DNA of 64,000 nucleotides from Eonycteris spelaea. Lineage: Eukaryota > Chordata > Mammalia > Chiroptera > Pteropodidae. Position numbers and translations under genes: made by a program. Under the pieces are notes generated by a model. It saw only the letters and a program-made list of their open reading frames with translations. It did no database searches and was not told the DNA's origin. Positions 41,797 through 55,360 of this stretch are shown here, one piece after another. Position 1 is the first letter of the stretch, and every line of letters starts with the position of its first letter. Location: the NCBI GenBank assembly GCA_003508835.1, contig PUFA01000021.1:5868501-5932500 (forward strand). Reading direction: 5' to 3'.

Positions 41797-44369
41797 GACT
41801 CTGTAACACCTACCTGTGTCTATAGTGATGCAATAAAACCCCAGTATATATTAAGATTTGATGACATCAATTGCTGTCAAAGTGACATTATCTGATCAGC
41901 GACTGTTGTAATGTTTTGGCTTCTGGGTGAATCCTACAAATCTCTGTCGGGTATTCCCAGGAGGCCTCTCCGTCCAGGGAAAAGCCTGCTTGTTCTGACT
42001 TTCTCATGATGGTTTCCAGCCCCTTTGTCTCACACTCATGCCAGTTCTGATATTGACCTTGCACTTGATCCTCTCATTAAAGTTCTGGGCACTTACGATG
42101 CCTTGACAACTTAAAAACCCGATTACATTTGCATTAGAAATTTTTACCAGGTTCTAACTTTGTGCTTGATTTCAGGAGACCCTGATAACACAGGTGAGAG
42201 TGATGTTTTTCGTGAGAAATGCAGGGGACAGATCAGGAGTTCTTGGTGCTTTATGTCTTTGCCTACCCCTTCGATTTCTAGGTCTGCTTCTGAGCTGGTG
42301 ACCTCTCTGGAGAAGGTATAAGATGCTTCTGAAACGTCTATGTGATCAAAGGAAATCAAAGAAAAATAAGTTGAATATTAGCTGAAAAATAGGTAGAGAC
42401 AGTATCTGGAAGGAAAGATAATTATGGCTCCCTGGAGGGACAGTCCTATGCCCTGTGTGTGACACCTGGGTATTTTCCCTTGACTTTTGCTCACATCTAC
42501 TGCTTCTGCCACTGGTAACTTCCCCTTAGATCTACAACACCAAAGGCAGTGCGGGAGGTGGTATGAGTGAATTTGGAAAGGAAACACATGGATGCATTTG
42601 GTCTTTAAAGACAATTTTAGACTTGGAAGCATGATAAACTTCTGGCAAGGGCACTTTCTCATTTGTATTTCAAAACTTGGATCAAAAGGGCGTGTTGATG
42701 AAGCGATTTCACAGACAACCAATGATGAGGATAAACTCAAGTAATCTGAATAAATGTCTTTCCAGGAAAGGCCTTGGGGTCTCCAGAGAGCAGGTGGCAG
42801 TCCTCAGTCACTGGTGGAGTGAGGGAAGCGGCAGGACTTGACTCCAGGGCTTCTGGCTCCCATGGCAGGGTGGTCTACCTTGTGACCCCACCCAGAGGCT
42901 CTACACTTCATCTGGTCTAAGGACCTGGTTGCCACTGTCACAGAAAATCAGACAAATCTGTCCTCTTTCCCTGAGCACGACACCAATATTGTCAGCCATG
43001 TGATTAATGTTTCTCATTTTGATTTGTTTAATGATTATAAAAACCTTACACTCCTGAACCACTTCTGCATTCTTTGGTGCCAAGCTTACCAGGAATTATG
43101 GAAATATTCACTTCACGAGGATGTCTCTCACCTTTATCATTATTGCATAAAATATATGGAATTAATTTTGAAGCATTTTAATAATCTGACCTCTCCATGG
43201 ACCTCCCTCCACACAGAATTAAGTATATTCACAGCAACTGAATGAAATGGACTAACTGTAAATCAACAGTAAACAATACATTCACCTCTGTTAAACTACA
43301 TATAATCACTCTGTTTGGATTTCACCTTCTCAGAAAGGTACCTTATATGACTGATACTTGGTGTTTTGAACATATTCAGATTTGGAAACTCAGAATACGA
43401 TAACATTCCTTTTTTTGCCATAACATTTAGGATGTATTAAGCTCCTAAGATTTTCTTCCTACTATTTTCTAGAATATGGTAGAAATTCAATTTGTTAATA
43501 TGCTACAGAAACAGATGATTACTATTTCAAAGTATGATATTTAAACAAATTAACAATCTCTATAAATACACAAGTCCTTTTCTCCCAAGTTTTCCATTCT
43601 AATTCTGATTTTGACTGACAAATATTTTTGGCTAAGATTTAATCGCTCTTACCTCTGAATTTATATCTCCAAAGAGGCATGGATTAAAATAAGTACTTGG
43701 TCCACAGCAGTTTGGGTCAAGCTATACATTTTGTGACATGCTAACAGCCCTGAGCTTCTGTCGGTAACTTTTTTTTTTCCTAGCGAAGCAACAGCAATTC
43801 TCCTAGTGACTCTGTGACATGTTATTTGTTGGAATTGAGATTACACAGCTGGCAGTCACACAATAGTGGTGGGTGGCAAAGGTTGGATGCATGATCTACA
43901 TACTATTTCGGACGGCACTTTCTAAAAAATGCCACGTGTTAAGACTCTGGTTAACGGTACATTAGAATCATCGCCAGCTTTAGGGTCAAGAAGATAGGTT
44001 CGCTAAGGTTCAAATTTTATTTTAATCACACCTTGGACAGAAAAATAACAAGAGCTTTTAAACACAACCAGTTTAGTGCTATGGGCTCAGGGGCTGAGAT
44101 GGGTGGCCATTTAGAACTTTTTCAAGCTGGTTTCAGACTGCAGTTAGGGTTGTTTTAGTCTCTTTTGAGTCACGACTAAGAGACTGGCTCTCGAGGGCGG
44201 CATGCCAGGTGCAATTTAGCGTTAGCTATTTCACGTCTGTTCTAGCTAATGAATCCATTGATCGAATAACCACAAAATCAAGGGACTAGCAGAATCTGAT
44301 GGGCTTGCGCTAATTACATAAAATGTGTCAAAGAGCCACTATGTGTCTATGCACTGCTTATTTATCAAG

Positions 44370-44780
44370 AATATAAACATAGTAGACTGTTCCAGTGGCT
44401 AGAAGATTTTCAGCTGATTATCCTCTTTGCTCCCCATATTCATTCTCTGCCCTTTTCCCCAAAGAGACTGATCCTGAGATTCCCTTGGAATTTGGCCAGT
44501 GGGAGGCAAACGAGAAGATGAGGAGGAGACAGAGGTTAGGATGCTATTCCTTCGGAGCTCCTGCCACACCTCCTGATTCTGCTGGTAGGCGTCCCTGTAG
44601 GCTTCCTTCAGGACTAAGGGTGACAAGGACTTCTGTCTGTCGCTACTCCCTGAGTACCTCAGCAGGCACCCAGTCCTGTTCCCTTCATCTTGCCCATGCC
44701 TTTGTAAATAGTACCTTAATTAAATTCTCTCCAGCTAAACTCATTTGAGTAGACTCTATTTCCCATCTGAACTCTGATAT
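44370..44780 (+). repeat. Unclassified old interspersed repeat
   Basis: The phrases TTTGTAAATAGTACCTTAAT and TAAATTCTCTCCAGCTAAAC, then TTTGAGTAGACTCTATTTCC, resemble the 3' end of an old mammalian transposable element. I cannot assign the family. Confidence 0.4.
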
Positions 44781-45030
44781 AGATATAAACAGCGACTGGC
44801 ATTTCTATTTTACAAGTACTTAAAATTAGCAATTAGTGAGTCTCCCAAATGAGAGTTATTACCTATTTGCTATTTTACAAATTAATTTCTTAAATTTTAC
44901 TCAATTAATTCAGCCTCAAAGTGACTCTGAAAATGTTAAGAACAAATAAATGTTTCTTAAGAATAACAATATTTTACATTTCACTGTGATTCAGCTCCTG
45001 TGGCATAAAACTTTTGGGTGGTGCTTTCAT

Positions 45031-45080
45031 TCGTGTGTGCGTGTGTGTGTGCGTGTGTGTGTGTGTGTCTGTGTGTATTG
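45031..45080. repeat. Imperfect (GT)n microsatellite
   Basis: GT repeats with GC interruptions over about 50 bases. Confidence 0.93.
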
Positions 45081-47079
45081 TTGTTGTTTGTTTCGCTTTA
45101 TGTCCTTTCCTATCTTCAAATGAAGAAGCATGGATTTACAAAAAGAATATTCAACTAAAATCCTAGGAGTCTTCAGACAGATAATTCAGTGCATATTAAT
45201 ATACCTAATCTCTCTGAAGAAAACAAAATTCAGCCATTACCAATTTTGATTCAGTGGATCTAAAAATCTGTTTCTTAATTAACGTGATTATGTTTTTCCT
45301 TTTTTACTGTCTACTTTTAAGTTTACTGGATTGTTATCAAAGACGGTGCCTTTCTATACATTTTAATTTTTAGGAAAATCTAAAATATCTGATCAATTTT
45401 TGTAATATTCCTTGGACATATGTAACAAATGTGTATTATCATTCACCAAAGACAACTTTTAAAAATAATTTAATGTAATTTTTTAGTTATTTATTCCAAA
45501 TTTCTGTGGCTTTTTCTTCAGCTCTTCAGTCTGATAAATATACATGGACATATTCACAATACTTTTCACCCACTTCTTTCATGTTTAATATTTTTAATCC
45601 TTCATTTTTGTTCTGACATTCAGGTGCTAGGTTTGCTGCGTGCATGCCCACTAGGTTTTAGTATGAATTTATCGCACCTTTATAAGTTTCCACTACGTAA
45701 GTCCTCTTCAACCCTGCTTAGTGCTTCTGCATGAAATTTCACTCCCTCTCACATTTTCTTCCAACTCCTGCTCTTTGTGCTCTTTGTATTTGCTGCCACT
45801 ACTGTGTCTATTCCTTTAATTTCAACATTTACTTCATTAATATTAGTGTGTCTCAAAAACGTCACATTACTATTTTCTCTGTTTACTACAAACTTGAATT
45901 TTTATTCTTTTCAAGAGAGAATTCACTGTGTTATAGGTTCATAGAGTTGATATCTCTTTTTAATTTGTTTGCCTCTTTTCATTCTCCTTCTTTTTTCTAT
46001 ACTTTTTGCATATTAAAGGTTATCCCCCCAACTAAACTCATCATCGAATAGTGTTTCTCTATTATTATACTGAAAAATGAGATATCCATATTATCCTCCC
46101 TATCAAGATAAACTATTTTATCTCTGCTTTAGTTCTCTCTAATAAACAGAGTATATGTACCTCAAATGTTAATTAAATATAGTTCTAACGACAACTACCT
46201 CTACGAGACAAATATATTTAATTGACCCAAAGAGAATAGGTAACAATCCTACATTGTAAAATATAAAATACAGAGAATGAGGATCATACAAATCATGTAT
46301 CTTACTTATAGAAGTTCTGCTGGAAAGATGCATGTGGGTTTAAATATATCTGAATATTTAGTATGATGCATATGCTATCCTAATAGTAGAATTATACTAC
46401 ACTAATTACACTATCCTAACAGTAGAATTGTAAAAGACTAAGAGAAAATGAACTAATAAGTAAATTAAACATTTCCAAGATCAGTTTACTATTTTATTTT
46501 TATATCTTCCTTTTCTATAGAAAACCTTGAGGAGTATTCAAGGAAGTGACATATTTTTTAAATTAAGGAATAAAATGCTCCACTGATTCCTAATGTAGAA
46601 ATTATCAAGGTAATACATGCTTTCATGATTTAATTTTTAGCTTTTTGTGTGATTTTATTAAAATAAGTCAAGAGAAGCCTATGATTTATGAAGTGAGGCT
46701 CGTTTCAACCCATAGAACTTTTAGTTTTAAGTCTCAACCATTCTGGTTGAAAAATATGTAATTAAGTGGAGGTAAAGAAATCTTTAAATTCTTTATTGAG
46801 ATTAATATTGCAATGCAAGACAGCTAAATGTAGAAATGCAGGAAGTTATTGCATAGTTCTATAGCATAGCACTAAATAGTACTGCATATGTTACATACAT
46901 TTTTTTTCCATTTTGTTATAGAATTGCTGTACTGTTGAAAACCTCTACCAACAATGATCTGTACAGTAAAACATTATCAATTAATTTTAAAACAGACACT
47001 GTGTTGATTAAACACATATATAAGGAGTTTCTACAATGTACTGGTCTAGATGCCCGAAAGGATACCAGCTAGGTGAGAA

Positions 47080-47099
47080 TCACCAATTATAATTGGTGA
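47080..47099. other. Perfect 20-bp palindrome
   Basis: TCACCAATTATAATTGGTGA is exactly its own reverse complement, with no spacer. It lies 228 bases downstream (in transcript direction) of the 117-bp exon. The AATTATAATT centre could suit a dimeric homeodomain-type factor, but no binding is shown. Confidence 0.9.
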
Positions 47100-47264
47100 A
47101 AAATCTAGATGCTACTAAGTGACTTAAGAGCGTTTAATAATCTAATGAGGGTGAAGGTGAGGTAATATGGGAAGGAAGTACATAAGGGCAGAGTGAAATG
47201 GATAAAAAACTATAAACACTCCTTGAAGTCCTATGAGATATGTCTCAGGATATTAATTGTATTA

Positions 47265-47808
<544 letters not shown>

Positions 47809-47843
47809 CTTGCGATTGCCAGTGAAACTGTTCTTCTGCTGAA
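47809..47843 (-). CDS. CTNND2: CTNND2 35-bp coding exon (partial CDS)
   Basis: This is the first exon in transcription order in the window. The minus strand shows a pyrimidine-rich tract ending in TTTTTTTGCAG, then 35 bases, then the donor GTACAG. The first base completes a Ser codon (AG|T), eleven codons follow giving SAEEQFHWQSQ, and the final G joins AT from the next exon to make Asp. This matches the delta-catenin segment just after the N-terminal coiled coil, which I recall as having Gln where this copy has His. At 35 bp it is close to microexon size, and skipping it alone would shift the frame. Only 365 bp separate it from the next exon, in a gene otherwise dominated by introns of 12 kb or more. 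Confidence 0.9.
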
Positions 47844-48063
47844 CTGCAAAAAAAGAGAGAACACACAGGAGTGATGCATCGGTTAGAAACGCAAGGACGC
47901 GAGACACACCCCGCGAAGGCGTGCGGGGCAGTCACGAGGGCTCCGTGGCACTTCCTGGAGTGTCTCACTGAGAAAAGGGAGCCCAGTTTGATGCGGTCTT
48001 AACCTGAATCCCTTTGGTGTATGGACTAGCATGCTATAAACGGATCATGTCAGGAGAAGAGCT

Positions 48064-48086
48064 TTTTTTTTTTTTTTTTTTTTTTA
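48064..48086. repeat. Poly(T) run
   Basis: About 23 consecutive T; on the transcribed minus strand it is a poly(A) run. I could not define an element attached to it. Confidence 0.9.
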
Positions 48087-49141
48087 CAAAGCTCGGCCTA
48101 TTATACTTTTCCTGACAATAGTTTCTACATACGTTTCTACCCAATTTCAGTTCTTTTAAAATACAAGTCTGAAGAGTTTCAAGTAGACTTTCTAAGGTAG
48201 GCTAAGAAAGAAATAACTTTCTTTTTTTTTTCATCATAAAGAAGATAAACATATACCTTCTTTTGGATATATCATATGAACAGTTCCTTTCCATTGATTA
48301 TTACAGTTTAAATTAAATAATTTAAAAATTATGACACTTTACCACCAACTGATTATACAGGTTGGAAATTCTCTACCAACTCATTTTATAAAATGATCCT
48401 AGTAGAGAGGGGTGTTCATATACATGATACGCCAACAATATTGTGCAGAGTTCATCTGTGTAGGCAACATGGATTCATTTTGAATGACTTATTAAATATA
48501 TAAACAAATTTAAAACTTATAAATATAAACAATGTTCATTACATACGCAAATCTTTCTGACATGCCCCTTTTTATATGTCAATAACTGAGAAATCTGGAT
48601 GCCAATTACTGACAGGCATCATTTTGAGAATGATTTTCTATGCGTATGTCACTGCATCTTTTGCTCAGATCAAGGGGCTTCTATGAATAGCTCATCAGTT
48701 TCACAACAGCAAGTGGGTTTTAGAACTTTAATCTGTATCTCCAAGATGAATTCTGAATACATTTACGGGGGAAGAGGGAAATTCTGGTATAAATCAGTGT
48801 TCAGAAAAGCCATGATTGATGTAAGTGAATACAAGAATAGTCCCTTAAGGGACATATGACTTTTATATGGTACCTTGATCTGCAGCCAAGCCATTGTAGC
48901 AAACTGGAAAAGGGTTTTACAAGGATGAGAACCACAGACAGTAAAAACATGAAGTGATAACATTATAAATTCAGTCCGATGCAACTTCTCCTTGCATCGA
49001 AAAGGTGTAACGTTAAAAAAGCAGTAACATCTAACTCCAAAGTTTAACACTTAAAACAGAAATGTAATCCTATAATCAATATTTTAAAACCTGCAGAGCC
49101 ATGTTCATTTAGTAAGTGGCATTAATATAGAAGTGGAAAAT

Positions 49142-49588
49142 GCTTTCATCTTTGTAGTAGGTGGAATGGCGCACCTCTCCCCAAAAAGGTAGGTCCACAT
49201 AGATCCCTAGACACTGAGACTCCTTACTCGAGAAGGGTTTTTGTAGATGTAATGAAGTTACAGATATTCAGATGAGATGGTCTTAAAGCCAGTGACAAGT
49301 GTCCTCAGAAGAGACAGAAGAGGAGAGGGGCACAGAGGAGAAGGCCATGTGAAGATGGAGGAGAGACTGGATTCCTGCAACTATAGACAGACAGCGGACG
49401 CCTGGAGCCACAGCACCCGCAGTAGGTAAGGGAGGGTCCTCTCCTCCAGCTTCCTGGGGATCACGGTCCTGCTGACAACCTGATTCTAACTTCCGGCCCC
49501 CCAAATGGTGAAATAATAAATTTCTTTTGTTTTAGATCACTCAATTGTGGCAATTTTTTATGGCAGCCCCAAGAAACTGATACAGTAT
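49142..49588 (+). mobile_element. MLT1/MaLR-like LTR fragment
   Basis: GTAGATGTAATGAAGTTACA, CCAGTGACAAGTGTCCTCAG, AAGAGACAGAAGAGGAGAG, GAAGGCCATGTGAAGATGGA, GAAATAATAAATTTCTTTTG and GCAGCCCCAAGAAACTGATA are in the order typical of MLT1-type LTRs, including the AATAAA signal. Family assignment is from recalled consensus. Confidence 0.6.
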
Positions 49589-51249
49589 TTTCCTGATACA
49601 ACGATAATGTCCCGTTTCATCCTCCTTGATTTACTACTGCCTCTACACTGCTACATTCGTTTCTCAGCACAGCCCTTTACTAAGGGCTCTGCTAATTCAC
49701 GACAACCATAAATCTCTTCTGGTAGATGGGGAATAACAGGATTATTGATTAACTAACTTGACCCACAGACCAAGAGGAGCTCAGCAGAGGTTTAAACGAA
49801 TGTGTCCTGACGCATAATCTGAAGTCGTGGAGGGAAACACACTTAACACTACTTCCCAACTGAAGCAATACAGTGAACAAGTCACTAGAAGCTTCTCCCA
49901 GGGCCCATCGAAGTCCCACACTCCTCCCCTTCCAGACACATCCAAGACCACACTTCCCCACCCCTTGCACAGAAAAGAGTCATGTGAAAGTCTGTGAGAG
50001 GGAAGGACAAACGCCACTTCCTGCCCAAGGCACAGAGGGCTGCCCTACGGTCTTCATTCTCATTTTGTGCTAAGCCCTGTGTCGACGTGGGTCCCTCGTG
50101 GAGGGCAGAGTTCTGCCAACCCAGAGAAGACAAAGCATAGTGAGAAGGAAACACTGCTGTGTTAAAACTGACACTGGAGGGGTGTTTCCCTGGAGTAAAT
50201 GTCGCACTGGATGACACAGAAATGTGCCATTATTTGAGTTCATAAGGCATTTCCTGCTTCTCCATCTTCATTTCCATACTATAGAGCTAGAAGACATCCT
50301 GGTCACTATGGCAGAAATCAGGGGAACACACCTTACAACACTCCTCCTTCGAGATTTATCCACTCACCTGGACTAATGGGTGGTTTCATGTGCAGGACGA
50401 CGACATACCACATATTAAATAATATTTACTTTCTGTTACTGTTATATAATATTTTACTTTCAAAAGTGTTCCTATTTTATGATGCAACAGACAGGAAGAA
50501 ACGTTTTTTATTGCAATTGAAAAAAATGTCATTGGCTGTGAACATGGAACTATCCTCTCTAAGCAGAGGTGCCTTCCTTTCGGGCAGACACAGAGCATTA
50601 ATCACTTAAATGGTTTCCTGATTGCTTTAGTGCAGTTAAAATGCATTAAAAGTATGAATGATCATAGAAAATTGAAGTCCCACGAGAAACCTGGTTTGGA
50701 TTTCATTTCCTCTGAGCGCACACTCTACTCTGCCTGTTAGGGGATTCTATGCAATTGCATATTTTATGCTCTTGATTCCATCTCATAAAAATTGCCGTAA
50801 GGTGGATGATTTTTTAAAAAGCAAACAGACTATTTATTCATTCAATAAACATTGATTATGCCTGTGTCTCTGACACTTCTCTTTCAGGTGTTTAGGAATT
50901 ATTCACGGTGAACTTTTTCCCAATTGTACAATTCAATTTAACATAATAGAAAAGCCATTTCTGAAGCTGTTGTAACTACATGCATGTTCAATATCAGGAA
51001 ATAAAGTGGCTTTCACTACTGAAATGCCCTTTCTAGATATAGAAATCGTCTTAAATAAAAATATAAATGTACTTTATATCACTCCATATGTATTTAACCA
51101 TAACTAAATATAAGTTCCACAATCCAAATATTGTGAGAAAACTATATAATGAAAACTATTATAAGTAATACTTAGACGTTAAACATATCTCTAATATGTA
51201 CATAAACCAGGGATGCTAGGAAACAGTTACAAAAACAATATATCAAAAG

Positions 51250-51475
51250 CACTGATTTTAATAGCTAACACTTATATAGCTCTCACTTTATACCAGGCAA
51301 TATTCTAAGTGATTTATAGTTAATATTCATGCCAAACATTTAAGAGAAGTAATGCTTTCCTATTTAATAGATAATGAAACTGAGGTAAAAAATGTTAAAG
51401 AACTTGCTGGAAGTTCCACAGCCAGCAAGTAGTAGAGACAGGATTGTGACCACATCCTGAACTCTGTTCTATTCA
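51250..51475 (-). repeat. MIR, antisense
   Basis: TAGCTAACACTTATATAGCT, TTTATACCAGGCAATATTCT, AGATAATGAAACTGAGGTAA, GAAGTTCCACAGCCAGCAAG and AGGATTGTGACCACATCC give a near full-length reverse-complement MIR. Confidence 0.85.
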
Positions 51476-51559
51476 CACATTTGTCTGCAACAAAACTAAA
51501 CCCCTGTGTGATAAGAACAAAAATATTAACATCATAATATTTTATGGTGAGGACATACG

Positions 51560-52310
51560 AGCCATATCCTGGGAGGAGATATCTGCAGTGCATATGACTT
51601 ATAAAGGGTTAGTTTCCAGAACGTACAAATAACTCCTACAAATCAATAAGACAGAAATGAAAAGACCTAATAGAAGTCAACAAATATACGTACGGCTGAG
51701 GCATAGCAGAAGAATCAAGAATGTGTGGCTACTGAATACATTAAAAGATACTCAGCCCTATTAGGAACTGAAGGAATGCGTATTAGATAGCTTTTTATAC
51801 TCTACAGGCCGTCAAACATTTAGAAAGTCTGACACTACTCAGTGTTGGGGAGGAGATGGGAAAAAGAATTCTTGTACATTGTATATGCATGAATGTTAGT
51901 AAAATGCTTGGGTGAGCTATGAGGCAATACCTGGCAATGTTTTACATGCCATACCCAATCAGCACGCGGTTCCGCTTCTGGGTAGAGACTCCAGGGGAAC
52001 CCACGCACCTGCGCTTGGGAGACTTGTACGGGACTCTCAAGCCTACACGTCCTTGTCCGCAGCAGCAAAGCAATGGAAAGCACGAAGTGTCAGCAACAGG
52101 GGAATGCGCAAATATGATTACATATCATATATGACACGCATGGATTAAATACTATGCATCAGTGAAAAGAAATTAGCCAGATACCTATGTGCCGACACAG
52201 CTAGTTCTCAAAAACAAAATATAAAGTGAAAGATGCAAATTGTACGTAAGAAATATATCACACAATCCCAGTCACGGAAACTTTAAAAACTACACAGTGG
52301 TTTTTACTAC
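51560..52310 (+). mobile_element. Old L1 ORF2 3' fragment
   Basis: Ordered L1 phrases include ATAAAGGGTTAGTTTCCAGA, AACTCCTACAAATCAATAAG, GTGTTGGGGAGGAGATGGG, GGATTAAATACTATGCATCA and AAAGTGAAAGATGCAAATTG. Many frameshifts and stops make it non-functional. Confidence 0.7.
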
Positions 52311-52324
52311 ACAGTACTATTATC

Positions 52325-52460
52325 TATTTTTTATTAAATTATTGGGGTGACATTGGTTAATAAAATTATATGGGTTTCAAGTGTACAGTTCAATAATACA
52401 TCATATGTATATTGCATTGTGTGTTCATCACCCAAAGTTAAATTTCCAAATTTCCTTTCA
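52325..52460. mobile_element. L1 3' UTR-type fragment, bat-like
   Basis: ATTGGGGTGACATTGGTTAA, TAAAATTATATGGGTTTCAA and GTGTACAGTTCAATAATACA, then CATTGTGTGTTCATCACCC, is a phrase I associate with L1-derived repeats in bat genomes. The species inference is from memory and tentative. Confidence 0.55.
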
Positions 52461-52477
52461 TCACAATATATTTGACA

Positions 52478-52480
<3 letters not shown>

Positions 52481-52525
<45 letters not shown>
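52481..52525. repeat. (TG)n microsatellite
   Basis: About 45 uninterrupted bases of TG. Confidence 0.98.
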
Positions 52526-52527
<2 letters not shown>

Positions 52528-53162
52528 AGGGAGAGGATGTAAGCATATGGATTCCGAAGATGTACTCAAATTCATGAATGGTGGAGGCCTCTTTGGGAGA
52601 CAAAGGGAAATGAGTGTAAGAGGGAGTAAAAGGAAATTTCACTTGCATATCTACTGCCAACTGTATGATGAAAAATGAGGACAAAATGTTAAAATTAATT
52701 TGAGAATACCTTTGATACTAGGAATAGAAAAAAAATCATGATTCTTACATTTAAAAACATGTTTAGTTAAATCCTTAGATAAATCCTCGTGATTCGATTT
52801 TACATAATATTCTCATCATTGTCAGAATCACTCATAGTTGACACTGAAATGATGCAAAAACAATTCTGAAAGACATATACACACGACAGGAAAGAGAATG
52901 GTTTTACATATAAGGATGTCCCGCCTCTATTCTGCATACGAGAAAAATGACAATATCGCTTTTATAATGTTTCAAGTTTGACATACCTTGAACATTTCAA
53001 GTAAGCAACCAAGAACTTCCACGTTCTTAGAGCACGATGCGGGGGAGGGTGCTCGTTTAAATCAAAGGATGACCTTTGAATCCCTTAAGATGTGATTTTC
53101 ACTCTCATCATTTCCAGCAAGACAAGTCTCCTCACCCATCTCTAGGCTATTTCTAATAATAA

Positions 53163-53164
53163 TA

Positions 53165-53233
<69 letters not shown>

Positions 53234-53242
53234 TATATATAG
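53163..53242. repeat. (TA)n microsatellite
   Basis: About 80 bases of TA dinucleotides with one break near 53225-53228. This is likely to form cruciforms and to vary in length. The Tyr/Ile-repeat frame across it is spurious. Confidence 0.98.
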
Positions 53243-54124
53243 GAAAGTTTAGAGAGTTTTCTTAAGGTCAGGTCAAGACACAAAGCACACAATTACTACA
53301 GCTATTCTGTTATGAACCTGTTCAAATACATTTTCTTATTTCCTTTTTCAACTTGATGGCCAGAGCATCAATTCCCTACACTGTATCATGTGCTGTATTA
53401 TTGCTCACAGTATCTTTCAAAACAAAATAAAGATAAGGAACTATGAGATTTTGTTCGTTTGCTTTCAAGTTAAGCAATGCACCTAAAACAGAAGCTGGAA
53501 AAACTATTGTGAAATAAATTGCTTCATTCCTGACGTTTGATTCTAGCCCGCAGAAGGGAACAAAGGGCTTTATATTTATGATGTCCACATAACCTAAAAT
53601 TGTGTTTTGACCTAAAGTGGTTTTCAGTGTGTGGTGTCGCATGCAGACACGTCGCAAGAATGGGCATTGGTTGCAAAATAAAATGACCTTTGTCAAAAGT
53701 CCTAAACACTGTGGAAATGTAATACCTTCGGTAAAAATAGTGAGAAGGGGCCCCACGGAGCTTTGCTACAGGCTGCTGTTGCCCACGTACCTGAGGGCCT
53801 GGTATCCGGCCCTTGCTGCTGTGGGTCGGGGAGTAACCCTGTTCCCTCCAGAACTTTCTGTGGAGCCGATTCCCCTTCAGTCCACGGCCTGTGTTCCCTA
53901 CACATACTGTGCCACATCCTCGGGTGAGCTATAATATCCCTGCTGCAAAACTAGAACATTTACTTCTTCTTACATCATGTGTCTTTACGCTTTAACTATT
54001 TTCATCAAAAATATGATTTTACAGCTATCATAAAAACACTTCCGGGGCTATGACGGGTGAACAATTGCAGTGCAAACCCCTAAGCTGGGGGACAGCGGCG
54101 AAGCGTGTGGCTCGGCAGCCAGGC

Positions 54125-54365
54125 TCTGCTGCTCTCAGTCCAGGCCCTTTGGCAAAATTATTTAAATTCTCTTGTCCCAAATGAAGACATTTGGAGGATT
54201 AAATAGACTTTGAGCACATCACTTAGTCTCCCTAAGCCTCGGTTTCCCCATTTTACAAACGGGGATATTACTAAAATTTCCTCCCTAGAGACTTTGCAAA
54301 AGTTAAGAATGTAATATGTGTAAAACCCACAGAACAGTGCTGGGAATATGGGAGGCATTAAAGAA
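54125..54365 (+). repeat. MIR SINE
   Basis: CTTAGTCTCCCTAAGCCTCG, GTTTCCCCATTTTACAAACG, GGGATATTACTAAAATT and AACAGTGCTGGGAATATGGG match the MIR core and 3' end in sense orientation. Confidence 0.75.
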
Positions 54366-55307
54366 AAAAAAAAAGGGAGCTCTGCTTATCACGTGCAGAT
54401 GGATAGAGGCCAGAGAGGGTCCAGCCAGCTGATGTGACTGTAAGCCCAGGAGGTCAGCGACATGGAATTTAGCTTGTCTCTGTCTGGGGCCAACAAACAG
54501 TATTGCACAAATATGTTACAGGCCTTTCAGAATTGAAATTGTTTTTTTTTCTCCCACCCCCTACACTAAACTGGGGAATTTTTAAAAAAGGCGTTCAAAG
54601 GCATTCTATGATTTCCGAGGAAACATGATTAGCTTTTAAACCCTATGTCTTCCAATCAGTCCTGCCTAGGATGCTTCTCTGGGAAACTGGCACTGTTCTT
54701 TCTCTCCTTCATAAAATCTTAAAGACCACCTGCTATTTCTAAAACCTTGGAAGAAAATAAATCAGACCTAATTACTATTAATAATTTCCTTGTTAATTGG
54801 AGGCAGAAGAAATTCATAGTCCAAACGAATGGTGTTGCGGTTGGTGACTGATGAATTATCTAGGCAACTGATAGACAAAGCAGGGCCGGCTCCCACGCGG
54901 GGCTCGAACACACTGGGTTCCAACGTGTATCACAGGATACCACCCGCCGCCGGGCCTGTCAGCCAGCCAGCTAGAGCCAGACGAGGGAGGATGAATGGGA
55001 ATCCTGTTTTGTTTTAGTTCCTTCAAAATACATACTCCAGTTTCTAGCAAACACATGGGATTAGCCGTAGGCTCCCTCTCTCTGCACAAAAGCCAAGCTC
55101 CAGCCATGGGAAAGACACGTATCTGAGTTTCTCTTCTCCAAAGGCTTTTATAGTTTGGGAGTTGATTGTACTTACATTACAAGAGGCGTATTATATGTAA
55201 ACTTCAATATCAGAACAAGGAACAAATGGTGAATTATAAACTGGAAAATTCTCATGTTATATTTCCCTCCCTAGTTTTCTGGGAGACTTCTCATGGATGG
55301 GGCATTC

Positions 55308-55360
55308 GATTTTTTTGTTTTATTTTTTGTTTTTTTTTGTTTTTTGTTTTTTGTTTTTAA
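55308..55360. repeat. T-rich (GTTTTTT)n low-complexity tract
   Basis: Successive runs of T separated by single G. Confidence 0.95.

Noticed and set aside
53062..53292. Minus-strand frame with a Tyr-Ile repeat
   Set aside because: It is created by the TA microsatellite and is not a peptide-coding gene.
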